DNA of 64,000 nt, taken from positions 1-64,000 of the forward strand of contig JAFZQX010000035.1 of the NCBI GenBank assembly GCA_017620205.1, given 5' to 3'. Both the position numbers and the translations under genes were made by a program. Each line of letters starts with the position of its first letter. The first letter of the stretch is position 1. Below are positions 24,186 to 33,470 of this stretch, one piece after another. The notes under the pieces are model-generated. The model ran no database searches. It was not told where the DNA came from and saw only the letters and a program-made list of their open reading frames with translations. This stretch comes from Clostridia bacterium. GTDB lineage: Bacteria > Bacillota > Clostridia > UMGS1883 > UMGS1540.

Positions 24186-24237
24186 TAAAAAACCTTCTTT
24201 CGTGATGTAAATTTGTTTGGACAATAAAAAGATTTGC

Positions 24238-24273
24238 AGGAAAAAGGGGACAAAGTGTGTATGTCCCCCTTTG
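24238..24273. repeat. REP-like palindrome related to the transposase ends
   Basis: AAAAAGGGGACA and TGTCCCCCTTT form a hairpin around AAGTGTGTA. The GGGGAC...GTGTATGTCCCC layout resembles the transposase-unit ends at 3131-3245 and 4027-4123. It lies just upstream of the lipoprotein gene and downstream of the protease gene, where it could also serve as a minus-strand terminator. Confidence 0.45.
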
Positions 24274-24305
24274 AGTTATTTGTTTTTCGCGATATTTTCA
24301 GCGGC

Positions 24306-27203
24306 TTACCGTCCCGCTTCAAGTTCTTCGGCAAAGAGCATGAATATTTTAGCCGATTGCGCGCGTGTTGCCTTTTCCTTCGGTGCTATGGTTCCGTCGC
24401 CCATGCCGCTTATGATGTTCTGCATAGTCATCCAGCAAAGCGGTTCATACGCGTAGTCCGAAACTTCGGAAGCGTCGGAAAAATCAAGCGGAAACGCCCA
24501 CATGCCCGTAAAGCCCGGCCCCTTACTTTGAGCGTAGCGGTATAAAATTGCCGAAAGCTGCTCGCGCGTTACGGGCTCATCGGGAGCAAAGCATGTATCT
24601 GTCACGCCGAGTACAACACCGTTTTCGGCAGCCCATGCCACGGCGTCCGCATACCAGGCGCCCGTCAAAACGTCTTCAAATTGTGTCGAAGCCGCGCTTT
24701 CGGGTTCACCCGCAAGCCTCCAAAGCATGGTAACCACCATGGCGCGTGTGACTTCACCGTCGGGGTCAAATTCGTTGTTGCTTACCCCTACCATAATACC
24801 ATTCTCAACTGCCCACTGCACCGCGTCCGCATACCAGTCGTCCGGGTTTACGTCGGAGAAACGCTCGGAAACGCTTTGAACAGCGGGAGTTTTAGGTAAG
24901 TCTGTGTTTTCGGTTTTTGGAATTTCTTCGAACACGGGAGTGACGGTGACTGCCGAGGCGGGCATTGTGAACGTGTATGTGCCGTCACCTGTTTTTGTAA
25001 CGGGGATATCGTTGCCCTTTGAATCTGTAACTGTGATATTTTTATCGCGGTAGCCTTCGTCGGGATTGGCGGTAACGGTTACCTTTTCTCCTTCTGCGGC
25101 CTTGTCCGCGCTGAATTTTACAGAGCCGTTTGAACCGCCCGCTTCGGAGACACCGTATGAAGCCGTGCTCGCTGTGGAGCCGCCGGACGATCTGCGGCGG
25201 CGCGGCGTTTCCTGTTCGGGCTCCGGAGCCGGCGTACTGTCAAGAATTACATATGCCTTTATGCTGAAGTTGTCTAAGACATACTTGTCGCTGACGCTCT
25301 CTCTGTCATCGTCATCGCGATAGTCTATCCAAGTTCCTTCGCCGGTTTCCTCATCTGTTTCATAAAGGAAGCTCTCGCCGGGGTTTACAATTGCAACGCT
25401 GTATACAGGTTCTCCCAAGCTTTCTGCTTTCTCTGTCGCATAGGCGGCGTTTTCTGAGTATTCGTAGAGCTTAACTCCGTCTTCCGTAACCGTTTCCTCT
25501 ACCACAACGGAGATACGTTCGCCGGGGCTTATTGTAACATCGCCGCTGAGCTTTTCGCGGTGGAAGCCGGGATAAGTATATGATGCCGTTTTGGTTTCAA
25601 GCAGAGTACCGTCCTCCGGGTTTTCGGGGTTTTCATTCAGCTTATATATGGAGTAGCTGACTTCCGCGTCCGGCATAGCCGTCCTTGTGGATACCGAATA
25701 TAAATGCGCGTCGGTGTCTGCACTGTTTGTAAATACGTTTGCCGTTTTTAAAACGTTTTCGTCCTGCACAATCGTATCCATTTCAAGTCTTACCATTGCG
25801 GGCATATAGTCGTATGCCCAAACGTCAAAATCGCCGTCAAGCTCTGAGAGATCGGTGTCAAAACTCATGGTTTCGCAGCTGCCGAGACTCTTGTCATAGT
25901 AAGAAAGCCAGAAATAACCGGTGTGGTTTCCGTTTTCGTCCTCAATGCCCCAGTCGCCTTTGCCTATATTCATTCCGTTTTCAAGCGTGACATAATCGGT
26001 CTCGGAGCCCCATGAATTTTTCACAAGCCATGCGCCGTCTCCGGGCGGCATATAGTCTTCGTTAAAGTTTTCTTTGGGATATGAATCGTCCCAGCCCACG
26101 ATGCATACTACGTGGTTGGTGGAACTGTCCCTGTGGGTATATTGCGCCCAGGTTTCGGTGTTAAGATAACTGTCCTCCGTTATGGGATCGCCGGGCGAAG
26201 CCTGATCTGCCATGAAACTTGCGGATACACCGTGTCCCTTTTGAAGCTCCGATTTAATGGCACGAAAACCTTCGGGGTTTATCCCTTCCCAGTGACCTTC
26301 TTCGTCCTTTACGGATACTTCGGGGAGAATATTGCCGTCTACCATCGTATAGCCTGCGCTGAAGTTGCGGTTCGGAAAACCGTTTTCGTCAAGCTCCGGT
26401 ATAGACCAGTCGTCATATTTTGAGTAAACATCGGGGCTTGCCACAAGCGACAGATAAAACTCATACAGCGCGTTTTCAAACAGCTCAATTGTAAGCGTGT
26501 CATCGCCGTCTAAATATCCATTTTTTTTGAAAGTATTCAGCGCCGATCTGAAACGTGAAGCATCAAGCGTTTCCAGAGCTTCTGAAACCGTCATTTCGGT
26601 ATCCGGCATCAAAGCGATTACATCCTCTTTTGGAATCTCCAGAGAGTCGTATGCGAGAGGTATGCCGAATTCGGGATAATTTTTAAGATATTCAAGATCC
26701 GAGAGCCCTTCTTTGCCCCGGTACGGGAACGACTCTTCAAGTACGGGCCCCACGCCGGATGAAAACAGCGTTGTTATTAAGAGACCGAAACCGCCGTTGT
26801 TGTACGCATAATTCGGGTCGTCTTCAAACATAAACATACCTTCGCCCGCCTGCGTAGGATCTACGGACTCAGTTATAGGCTGAGTTGCAAACCATATAAG
26901 GTGCTTTTCGGACAGGTCAAAGGTCTTTGCGTCAAGAGGCGTACCCTTTTCAGCAAGCATTGACAATATGCTGCTTTCCGCCGCGGCAATACCGCCGAAC
27001 GCCCAGCAGCTGCTCCAGGGGTCCTGCTTTTTGACAGGCGTTACATAGCCCTCTGCGCGGAGATCGAGCGCGGAAGCAAACTCGCCGCCGAAGGTGGGGT
27101 CAAAGGCCACATTTCTCTCAGGGGCGTTTGCCGATGCAGTCAGCGCAAAGCTTATGCAAAATACAAACGCGAGCATAACGGAAATAAGTTTTTTGGCTTT
27201 CAT
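24306..27203 (-). CDS. papain-like (C1A) cysteine protease with three SLH domains
   Basis: About 965 aa; ATG 27203 is ~9 bases from GAAAGG, while ATG 27212 touches it. Signal peptide ~1-26. The C1A catalytic set is visible: Gln60 and Cys66 in 'KKQDPWSSCWAFGG', His in 'NHVVCIVGWDD', Asn in 'LVKNSWG'. A lectin-like beta domain (~455-610) is typical of bacterial members of this group. A Pro/Arg/Ser linker and a bacterial repeat domain ('GGSNGSVKFSADKAAEGEKV') follow. Three SLH repeats end the protein ('FSDVNPDDWYADAVQWAVENG', 'FEDVLTGAWYADAV', and a weaker third). SLH repeats hold it to the cell wall, so it is a surface protease. Confidence 0.92.
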   Translation of the reverse strand: MKAKKLISVMLAFVFCISFALTASANAPERNVAFDPTFGGEFASALDLRAEGYVTPVKKQDPWSSCWAFGGIAAAESSILSMLAEKGTPLDAKTFDLSEKHLIWFATQPITESVDPTQAGEGMFMFEDDPNYAYNNGGFGLLITTLFSSGVGPVLEESFPYRGKEGLSDLEYLKNYPEFGIPLAYDSLEIPKEDVIALMPDTEMTVSEALETLDASRFRSALNTFKKNGYLDGDDTLTIELFENALYEFYLSLVASPDVYSKYDDWSIPELDENGFPNRNFSAGYTMVDGNILPEVSVKDEEGHWEGINPEGFRAIKSELQKGHGVSASFMADQASPGDPITEDSYLNTETWAQYTHRDSSTNHVVCIVGWDDSYPKENFNEDYMPPGDGAWLVKNSWGSETDYVTLENGMNIGKGDWGIEDENGNHTGYFWLSYYDKSLGSCETMSFDTDLSELDGDFDVWAYDYMPAMVRLEMDTIVQDENVLKTANVFTNSADTDAHLYSVSTRTAMPDAEVSYSIYKLNENPENPEDGTLLETKTASYTYPGFHREKLSGDVTISPGERISVVVEETVTEDGVKLYEYSENAAYATEKAESLGEPVYSVAIVNPGESFLYETDEETGEGTWIDYRDDDDRESVSDKYVLDNFSIKAYVILDSTPAPEPEQETPRRRRSSGGSTASTASYGVSEAGGSNGSVKFSADKAAEGEKVTVTANPDEGYRDKNITVTDSKGNDIPVTKTGDGTYTFTMPASAVTVTPVFEEIPKTENTDLPKTPAVQSVSERFSDVNPDDWYADAVQWAVENGIMVGVSNNEFDPDGEVTRAMVVTMLWRLAGEPESAASTQFEDVLTGAWYADAVAWAAENGVVLGVTDTCFAPDEPVTREQLSAILYRYAQSKGPGFTGMWAFPLDFSDASEVSDYAYEPLCWMTMQNIISGMGDGTIAPKEKATRAQSAKIFMLFAEELEAGR

Positions 27204-27387
27204 TTTAAGCATCCTTTCTGTTACAATAGTTGCGGCATATATGCCATATTATAAAAATTTTAAAGGTCAAGAATAACATAATTTTATTATAACAGATTCC
27301 TGTTTAACAATCAATATTTTGGTGAAATTTAGTGATAATGCACAAATGCGCCGTTAAAAATAAAAGAAGCGGGAATTGGGTTTGGAC

Positions 27388-27484
27388 ATTCATTATTAAT
27401 TTTTAAGTCTTCAGTATTCATTATTCATTTAGAAAATCCTGTCTCCCTAATGAATACTTAATAATGAATATTTAATAATGAATA
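27388..27484. repeat. TAATGAATA repeats with inverted copies
   Basis: TAATGAATA occurs at 27448, 27462 and 27476 (period 14). Inverted copies (TATTCATTA-type) lie at 27388-27430, on the other side of a short centre. The arrangement is a small palindromic repeat downstream of the tRNA gene; origin unknown. Confidence 0.5.
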
Positions 27485-27489
27485 ATACA

Positions 27490-27529
27490 AAGCGAAAATC
27501 CTGCCGCTTACGTGACAGGATTTTCGCTT
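27490..27529 (-). terminator. terminator of the tRNA-Arg gene
   Basis: AAAGCGAAAATCCTG pairs with CAGGATTTTCGCTTT across a 12-base loop, directly after the CCA end of the tRNA. Confidence 0.75.
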
Positions 27530-27604
27530 TGGCGTCCCGGGCAGGAGTCGAACCCGCATCGGAGGAACCGGAATCCCCAGTCGTATCCGTTAGACCACCG
27601 AGAC
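27530..27604 (-). tRNA. tRNA-Arg (anticodon CCG)
   Basis: On the minus strand the acceptor GTCTCGG pairs with CCGGGAC. The D-stem is GTC/GAC, the anticodon stem GGGGA/TCCTC with loop TTCCGGT, and the T-arm GCGGG-TTCGACT-CCTGC. Discriminator G and CCA are encoded. The loop gives anticodon CCG, reading CGG codons. All arms fold, so the gene looks functional. Confidence 0.93.
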
Positions 27605-27747
27605 ATATAAGAGATATTTTATGATATTTTAACACAAAAACCTTAAAAAATAAATAGTTTTCCGAAATTTCTTTACTTTCTTATAAAATAATGGTAAAAT
27701 ATTGTTTTAAGGAAAGATAATAATATGCGATTATTAGGAGGTCTTTT

Positions 27748-28191
27748 ATGAGAAAGCATTTATTACCTTTGTTATTATGTATAATGCTTGTTTTTGTTTC
27801 CGCGTGCTCTGAAAAGCCGCAGGAAACAGGCGGTATTCCGAAGCCTACGGTTGAGCCCCGTCCCGATCCTTCGGAGCACCCGAAAGGCTCCGTGGTATTT
27901 GGCGTTATTAACATGCTGCCTGCAGAGAGCGATATATACTATATGTCTTTAAAACCGGCGTCCGATGAAGATTTAAGCGTTGACCAAGAGCATGATTTAT
28001 TAAAAGATATTTTGAAAAACGGCAAACGGTGTGAAGTTGCCTTTTTGCCGGAGGTAGAGACGCAGTATTGGAATTTAAGCGTTAAAACCGAAAACGGAAA
28101 TACATACACCTGGCAAAATATAGAGCTTGGCACTTTTTCCGATATAACGCTTATGATAGGCGATAACGGTCCCGAATTTACCTTAAACTAG
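27748..28191 (+). CDS. small lipoprotein of unknown function
   Basis: 147 aa, start ATG 27748 with AGGAGG upstream. The lipobox is 'VFVSAC', followed by a Pro-rich linker and a domain with 'GVINMLPAESDIYYMSLKPA', 'DLLKDILKNGKRCEVAFLPE' and 'YWNLSVKTENGNTYTWQNIEL'. The domain resembles small surface domains found in clostridial lipoproteins, but I cannot name it. It is 15 bases upstream of a methyltransferase gene and probably shares its transcript. Confidence 0.75.
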   Translation: MRKHLLPLLLCIMLVFVSACSEKPQETGGIPKPTVEPRPDPSEHPKGSVVFGVINMLPAESDIYYMSLKPASDEDLSVDQEHDLLKDILKNGKRCEVAFLPEVETQYWNLSVKTENGNTYTWQNIELGTFSDITLMIGDNGPEFTLN

Positions 28192-28206
28192 AAAAGAGGA
28201 AAAAAT

Positions 28207-29055
28207 TTGTTTGTTTCCGAAAATTGGAAAGACTATGAAGTTTTAGATACTGCCGCGGGCGAAAAGCTTGAAAGATGGGGAAATGTAATTCTCCGCCGCC
28301 CCGACCCGCAGGTTATATGGAAAGAGCCATATGATAAATCGATCTGGAAGCGCGCGGACGGTTTTTATCACAGAAGCCGCAGCGGCGGCGGTAAATGGGA
28401 GTTCTTTAAAAAACTTCCCGACAGATGGACAATAAGCTATAAAAACTTAAAATTTTATGTGCGCCCGACAGGGTTTAAACATACCGGTCTTTTCCCCGAA
28501 CAGGCTGTAAACTGGGATTATATCATGGAAAAAACATCGGGCAGGAAAAACCCTAAGGTTTTGAATCTTTTCGCGTATACGGGCGGCGCTACGCTTGCGG
28601 CTGCCGCGGGCGGCGCGGACGTTGTTCATGTTGACGCGTCAAAGGGTATGGTTTCGTGGGCGAAGGAAAACGTGGCGCTCTCGTCCCTTTCCGACAGATA
28701 CGTCCGTTTTATAGTTGACGACTGCGAAAAATTTGTAAAGCGCGAAATAAAGCGCGGTCATTTTTACGACGGCATAATTATGGACCCGCCCTCTTACGGC
28801 AGAGGTCCGGGCGGCGAGATGTGGAAAATGGAAGACAAGATTTACGATCTTGTAAAAAGCACAGCTCCGCTTTTGACGGACAACCCTTTGTTTTTCATTA
28901 TAAATTCGTATACAACAGGGCTTCAGCCTACTGTTATCAAAAATATAATTACTCTCGCGCTGGGCTGCAGGGCGGAGGCGGACGAAATAGGACTGCCCGT
29001 AACGTCATCGGGTATTTGTTTGCCTTGCGGCGCTACGGGACGCGCGATTTTTTAA
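28207..29055 (+). CDS. class I SAM-dependent methyltransferase (COG1092/RlmI-like)
   Basis: 282 aa, TTG start with AAGAGGA 7 bases upstream. The N-terminal ~105 residues ('GNVILRRPDPQVIWKEPYD') and the Rossmann core are those of COG1092-type rRNA methyltransferases. The SAM loop is 'KVLNLFAYTGGATLAAAAGGA', acidic residue 'HVDASKG', and 'IIMDPPSYGRG' is the catalytic DPPSY motif. The expected substrate is a base in 23S rRNA; the exact position is not known for this group. It ends 15 bases before ecfA1. Confidence 0.85.
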   Translation: MFVSENWKDYEVLDTAAGEKLERWGNVILRRPDPQVIWKEPYDKSIWKRADGFYHRSRSGGGKWEFFKKLPDRWTISYKNLKFYVRPTGFKHTGLFPEQAVNWDYIMEKTSGRKNPKVLNLFAYTGGATLAAAAGGADVVHVDASKGMVSWAKENVALSSLSDRYVRFIVDDCEKFVKREIKRGHFYDGIIMDPPSYGRGPGGEMWKMEDKIYDLVKSTAPLLTDNPLFFIINSYTTGLQPTVIKNIITLALGCRAEADEIGLPVTSSGICLPCGATGRAIF

Positions 29056-29070
29056 GAAAAGAGATACCAA

Positions 29071-29910
29071 ATGATTAAAGCGGAAAATGTTACATTTTCA
29101 TACAGTGATGATTTGTCTGTGCCGGTTCTCGATAATGTGAGCATTACGGTTGCGGACGGCTCGTTTGTTGCGGTGCTCGGTCATAACGGTTCGGGAAAAT
29201 CTACTTTGGCAAAGCATTTTAACGCCATTTTACTGCCTTCGGGCGGTAAGGTTTATGTTTTCGGACAGGACACGGCAAAGAAAAACGCTCTGCTTGACGT
29301 GCGCAAAAAAGTAGGCATGGTGTTTCAGAATCCCGATAATCAGATTGTTGCGACCGTTGTTGAAGAAGACGTGGCTTTCGGGCTTGAAAACCTGGGCGTT
29401 CCGTCAGATGAGATGCACGAAAGAGTCGGGAAAGCTCTTGACGCCGTGCAGATGTCGGAATTTGCAAAATCCGCGCCGCACAATCTTTCGGGCGGTCAGA
29501 AGCAGAGAGTTGCGATTGCGGGCATCATAGCGATGCGCCCGAGATGCATAGTTTTAGATGAACCGACCGCTATGCTGGATCCTTCGGGCAGACGCGAAAT
29601 CATGAAAACAATAAAAACTCTCAATAAAGACATGGGTATAACGGTAGTTTTAATTACGCACTATATGGACGAAGCCGCGCAGGCGGACAGAGTTATAGTT
29701 ATGGACAGCGGCAAAGTATGCATGGACGATTGCCCAAAAAATATTTTCACAAGAAGAGAAGAGCTTTTAGCGCTCGGTCTTGACGTGCCGCAGGTTACGG
29801 AGCTTATGCACAGGCTCCGCGAAAAGGGACTTCGCGTCAGAGAGGATATTATATACACAGACGAATGTATAGAAGAGCTCGTATCTCTTTTGGAGGAAAA
29901 ATATGATTGA
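29071..29910 (+). CDS. ecfA1: energy-coupling factor transporter ATPase 1
   Basis: 279 aa. Walker A '[10 protein letters not shown]', Q-loop '[10 protein letters not shown]', signature '[14 protein letters not shown]', Walker B '[12 protein letters not shown]' and switch His '[10 protein letters not shown]' are all present. It pairs with EcfA2 and EcfT to drive uptake of vitamins or metals by interchangeable S components, none of which is encoded here. It overlaps ecfA2 by 8 bases. In Firmicutes this set usually follows rplQ; here it follows a methyltransferase gene. Confidence 0.95.
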   Translation: MIKAENVTFSYSDDLSVPVLDNVSITVADGSFVAVLGHNGSGKSTLAKHFNAILLPSGGKVYVFGQDTAKKNALLDVRKKVGMVFQNPDNQIVATVVEEDVAFGLENLGVPSDEMHERVGKALDAVQMSEFAKSAPHNLSGGQKQRVAIAGIIAMRPRCIVLDEPTAMLDPSGRREIMKTIKTLNKDMGITVVLITHYMDEAAQADRVIVMDSGKVCMDDCPKNIFTRREELLALGLDVPQVTELMHRLREKGLRVREDIIYTDECIEELVSLLEEKYD

Positions 29911-30763
29911 GCTTAGAAACGTAAGCTTTATTTATTCGGACGACGGTCCGTTTGAAACAAAGGCTTTAAACGATATATCGCTAAAAATTGAAGATAACGG
30001 CTTTTACGGGCTTATAGGCCATACGGGCTCGGGCAAAACAACGCTTGTTCAGCTTATTGCCGGCCTCGTTAAACCCTCGTCGGGCGAGATACTTATAGAC
30101 GGAGTGAACATAGCTGAGAAAAAGTTTAAAATGCGCGATATGCCTCAGAGGATAGGTCTTGTTTTTCAGTATCCCGAATATCAGCTTTTTGAAGAAACCG
30201 TTTTTGACGATGTGGCTTTCGGTCCGCGCAACATGGGCTGTGATGAAGCGGAGGTCCGCCGGCGTGTAACGGAAGCGCTCCAAACGGTAGGGATAAAAGA
30301 AAAGTATTATAAAGCTTCTCCGTTTGAGCTTTCGGGAGGACAAAAAAGGCGCGTTGCGATTGCGGGCACCATTTCAATGGAGCCGCCCGTTTTAATACTT
30401 GACGAGCCCGCGGCGGGGCTTGACCCTCACGGAAGAGAAAGCATTCTGCAGAAAATAACAAAGCTTCAGAAGGACAGAAAAATTACGGTTATTTTAGTTT
30501 CGCACAGCATGGAGGATATTGCAAGAACAGCCGAGAAAGTAATCGTTTTAAATAAAGGAAAACTCGAAATGCTCGGTACCACGCGCGAGGTTTTCGCAAA
30601 GGGCGAGAGGCTTTCTGAAATGGGACTTTCGATTCCCGAAATAAGCCGCGTTGTTCTGGGCCTGCGCGAGAGGGGAATCAACATTAGAGAAGATGTTTTA
30701 ACAGTTGACGAAGCCGCGGAAGAAATATTAAAGCTCGCGGCGGAGAAAGGACTTATCAAATGA
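29903..30763 (+). CDS. ecfA2: energy-coupling factor transporter ATPase 2
   Basis: 286 aa. Walker A '[10 protein letters not shown]', '[11 protein letters not shown]', signature '[14 protein letters not shown]' and Walker B '[12 protein letters not shown]' are intact. The '[12 protein letters not shown]' box is typical of EcfA2. Its start lies in a GGAGG context inside the end of ecfA1, and its stop overlaps the ecfT ATG (ATGA). Confidence 0.95.
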   Translation: MIELRNVSFIYSDDGPFETKALNDISLKIEDNGFYGLIGHTGSGKTTLVQLIAGLVKPSSGEILIDGVNIAEKKFKMRDMPQRIGLVFQYPEYQLFEETVFDDVAFGPRNMGCDEAEVRRRVTEALQTVGIKEKYYKASPFELSGGQKRRVAIAGTISMEPPVLILDEPAAGLDPHGRESILQKITKLQKDRKITVILVSHSMEDIARTAEKVIVLNKGKLEMLGTTREVFAKGERLSEMGLSIPEISRVVLGLRERGINIREDVLTVDEAAEEILKLAAEKGLIK

Positions 30764-31563
30764 TAAGAGATATTACGCTCGGACAGTATTTTCCGGGCAA
30801 CTCGGTTATTCACAGACTTGATCCGAGAATAAAAATAATATGGACGTTTTTCTATATTGTACTGCTCTTTTTCGTAAACAACTTTTGGGGCTTTTTGGTT
30901 TATGTTGTTTTTACGGCGATAATCATAAGGCTTACAAAAATTAAACCGAAGCTGATTTTTCGCGGACTGCGGCCCGTTTTGTTTCTGCTTTTGTTTACGG
31001 TCATAGTAAACGTATTTATGACGGGCGGCGGAGATGTGTTGTTTAAGTTCGGGTTTTTAACCGTTACAACGGAAGGGTTAAAATTCGCCGGCCTTATGGC
31101 GATGAGACTTATTCTGCTTGTTACGGGCACGTCGATTTTAACTTTCACAACATCTCCCATAATGCTGACGGACGGAATAGAAAGGCTTTTGTCGCCGCTT
31201 GCAAAAATCGGCGTGCCGGCGCACGCTATAGCCATGATGATGACTATTGCAATACGTTTTATACCTACCATCTTAGATGAAACGGACAAGATAATGAAAG
31301 CGCAGAAAGCGCGCGGCGCAGACTTTGAAAGCGGAAATATAATAAAGCGCGCAAAGGCGATGACGCCCATTCTTATTCCGCTTTTTATAAGCGCTTTCCG
31401 CCGTGCGGACGAGCTGGCGACGGCTATGGAGTGCCGCTGCTATCACGGCGGCGAGGGCAGAACAAGGTTTAAACAGCTAAAAATAAGAAAACTTGATATT
31501 ATTTCTCTTTTGTTTGCACCGTTGCTGCTTGCGGCAGTAGTTGCGACGAAATATATTTTTTAG
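30760..31563 (+). CDS. ecfT: energy-coupling factor transporter transmembrane protein
   Basis: 267 aa with about five membrane segments. The coupling motifs contacting the ATPases are visible as 'KAQKARGADFESG' and, near the C-terminus, 'TAMECRCYHGGEGRTR'. The opening 'GNSVIHRLDPRIKIIW' is typical of the family. Confidence 0.95.
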   Translation: MIRDITLGQYFPGNSVIHRLDPRIKIIWTFFYIVLLFFVNNFWGFLVYVVFTAIIIRLTKIKPKLIFRGLRPVLFLLLFTVIVNVFMTGGGDVLFKFGFLTVTTEGLKFAGLMAMRLILLVTGTSILTFTTSPIMLTDGIERLLSPLAKIGVPAHAIAMMMTIAIRFIPTILDETDKIMKAQKARGADFESGNIIKRAKAMTPILIPLFISAFRRADELATAMECRCYHGGEGRTRFKQLKIRKLDIISLLFAPLLLAAVVATKYIF

Positions 31564-31572
31564 GAGATATAT

Positions 31573-32316
31573 ATGTCACGTAACATTCGAATAAATCTGA
31601 TGTATGACGGCACCGCGTATCACGGTTTTCAGCGTCAGAAAAACGGCATAACCATACAGGAGTGCCTTGAAACGGCAATAAAAAAACTGACGGGAGAAGA
31701 AGTAAACTTAATAGGCTGCGGCAGAACGGACGCGGGCGTTCACGCAATTAATTACACTGCTAATTTTCTGTCGGAGACAAAAGTTCCCGCGGAGAGACTT
31801 CCTCTTGCTTTAAACGCATATCTGCCGCCTGATATAAGAGTTTTTTCGGCGGAAGATGTACCGCTTGATTTTCACGCGCGCTTCTCGGCGGTGGGTAAAA
31901 CTTATATTTACAGAATTGTCACGGGTAACGTATACAACGTTTTTTTGAAAAATTACAGTTGGTTTTATCCCGGAAAGCTTGATTTTGAAGAGATGAAAAA
32001 AGCAGCATTGCCTTTTTGGGGCACGCATGATTTTAAAGCGTTTATGGCGACCGGCTCGCCGAGAAAATCTACGGTAAGAACGGTAAAAGAGCTAAAGGTC
32101 ACTAAAAAAAGCGAAGACGAAATAGAAATTGAAATAACGGCCGATGGTTTTTTATATAACATGGTAAGAATAATTGCGGGAACGCTTTTGTATGCCGGAT
32201 GCGGCAAGATAAAGGCGGACGATATTCCCTCCATCATAGAGTCGGGCGAAAGAGTGCGCGCGGGGATTACGGCGCCGCCCGAAGGCCTTGCGCTAAAGCA
32301 AACATATTACGAGTAA
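31573..32316 (+). CDS. truA: tRNA pseudouridine(38-40) synthase
   Basis: 247 aa, normal length. The catalytic Asp is in 'GCGRTDAGVHA'; 'YDGTAYHGFQRQ', 'FHARFSAVGKTYIYRI' and 'FLYNMVRIIAGTL' are family hallmarks. It modifies U38-40 of tRNA anticodon arms. TAGGAG precedes the start 9 bases after ecfT. Confidence 0.96.
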   Translation: MSRNIRINLMYDGTAYHGFQRQKNGITIQECLETAIKKLTGEEVNLIGCGRTDAGVHAINYTANFLSETKVPAERLPLALNAYLPPDIRVFSAEDVPLDFHARFSAVGKTYIYRIVTGNVYNVFLKNYSWFYPGKLDFEEMKKAALPFWGTHDFKAFMATGSPRKSTVRTVKELKVTKKSEDEIEIEITADGFLYNMVRIIAGTLLYAGCGKIKADDIPSIIESGERVRAGITAPPEGLALKQTYYE

Positions 32317-32325
32317 TTCTGCGGG

Positions 32326-33456
32326 GTGATAAGTTTGGGTGAAATAATAGAATTTAAGCAAAAATCAAATAAAAAGCTTTATATAATTCTTGCGGTCTTG
32401 CTGGTTGTAACGCTTGCCCTGGTTTATATAAACATAGTTCACAGCGCATACAGAAAAAGCCTGAATTTAAACGCTGCGTCTATAATGAATCTGGAGGATT
32501 CGGGATACAGCTTCGGCAAATGCGGCAATAACGTAATAGTATGCGGTCAGGACGGACTGACGGCTATTGACAAAAACGGCGAGATAGTATGGAAATATGC
32601 TTCGCAGACTAATGAACCGCTAATGTCAGCTGCCGGCAATTATATTCTCTATGCGGATTTAAACGGAAACAAAGCGGAGCTTGTTACGGAAGGAAAATGT
32701 GTTGCAAGCTTTTCGCCCTATGAAATAATAACCGCGAAGGTAAACGCCGCCGGTTATTCCGCCTTGGCGGCAAAGCAGAGAGGTTATAAATCGCAGGTAA
32801 TAGTTTTCGGACCTAAAGGCAACCGCGTTTTTGCATGGCATTCGACAAAGTATTACGTAATAGACGCGCTTGTTGCGCCCGACAACAAAAGTCTTTTTGT
32901 CTCAGCGCTTGAGTTTGACGAGGGCGAGGGCTTTCTGTCAAAGCTTCTGTATTTCACATTTTCATCAGACGAGCCAAACGTCTTGTCTGCGGGCGACGAT
33001 AACCTTGTAGCGTCGCTTGTAACTTCGGGGCAGTCGGTGCTCGCCATAGGCAACAATTCGATTTATGCATTTAATAAAAACGGAAAGAAAGATTTCAGTA
33101 TAGACTATGCGGGACGTACATTGCAGGAGTATGCCGTATCTGACGGCGTTATCGCTTTGGGCCTAACAAAGACTTCCACGGAAGGCAGTATAGGCGGTTC
33201 CGTTGTTGAGATGTATTCGGAAAACGGCTCCCGCAAAGGCTCATACAACACGGGATATGAAATAAAGTTTCTTGATGTTGACGGGAAAAAGGTTCTTGTA
33301 AACTCTGCCGATGGGGCATATATTTTAAGCGAGAGTGGACGTCTTTCCGGCACGCTGCTTTTTGAAAATGAGGTTCGTGACGGTCTTATTTTCTCGGGCG
33401 GCAAAAAGCTTATGCTGATAAACGGTTCAAACGTAAACGTTTATGATTCAAAATAA
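32326..33456 (+). CDS. DUF5711-type membrane protein with beta-propeller-like outer domain
   Basis: 376 aa from GTG 32326; a TTG at 32335 is better spaced from GGGGTGA and may be the true start. One membrane segment at ~18-39 is followed by an outer domain of ~330 residues built from short PQQ/propeller-like strands ('DGLTAIDKNGEIVWKYA', 'NSIYAFNKNGKKDFSIDY'). DUF5711 proteins have this build in Clostridia; their role is unknown. It shares a transcript with truA and the cvpA gene. Confidence 0.75.
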   Translation: MISLGEIIEFKQKSNKKLYIILAVLLVVTLALVYINIVHSAYRKSLNLNAASIMNLEDSGYSFGKCGNNVIVCGQDGLTAIDKNGEIVWKYASQTNEPLMSAAGNYILYADLNGNKAELVTEGKCVASFSPYEIITAKVNAAGYSALAAKQRGYKSQVIVFGPKGNRVFAWHSTKYYVIDALVAPDNKSLFVSALEFDEGEGFLSKLLYFTFSSDEPNVLSAGDDNLVASLVTSGQSVLAIGNNSIYAFNKNGKKDFSIDYAGRTLQEYAVSDGVIALGLTKTSTEGSIGGSVVEMYSENGSRKGSYNTGYEIKFLDVDGKKVLVNSADGAYILSESGRLSGTLLFENEVRDGLIFSGGKKLMLINGSNVNVYDSK

Positions 33457-33470
33457 GGGTGGTGGAATCA

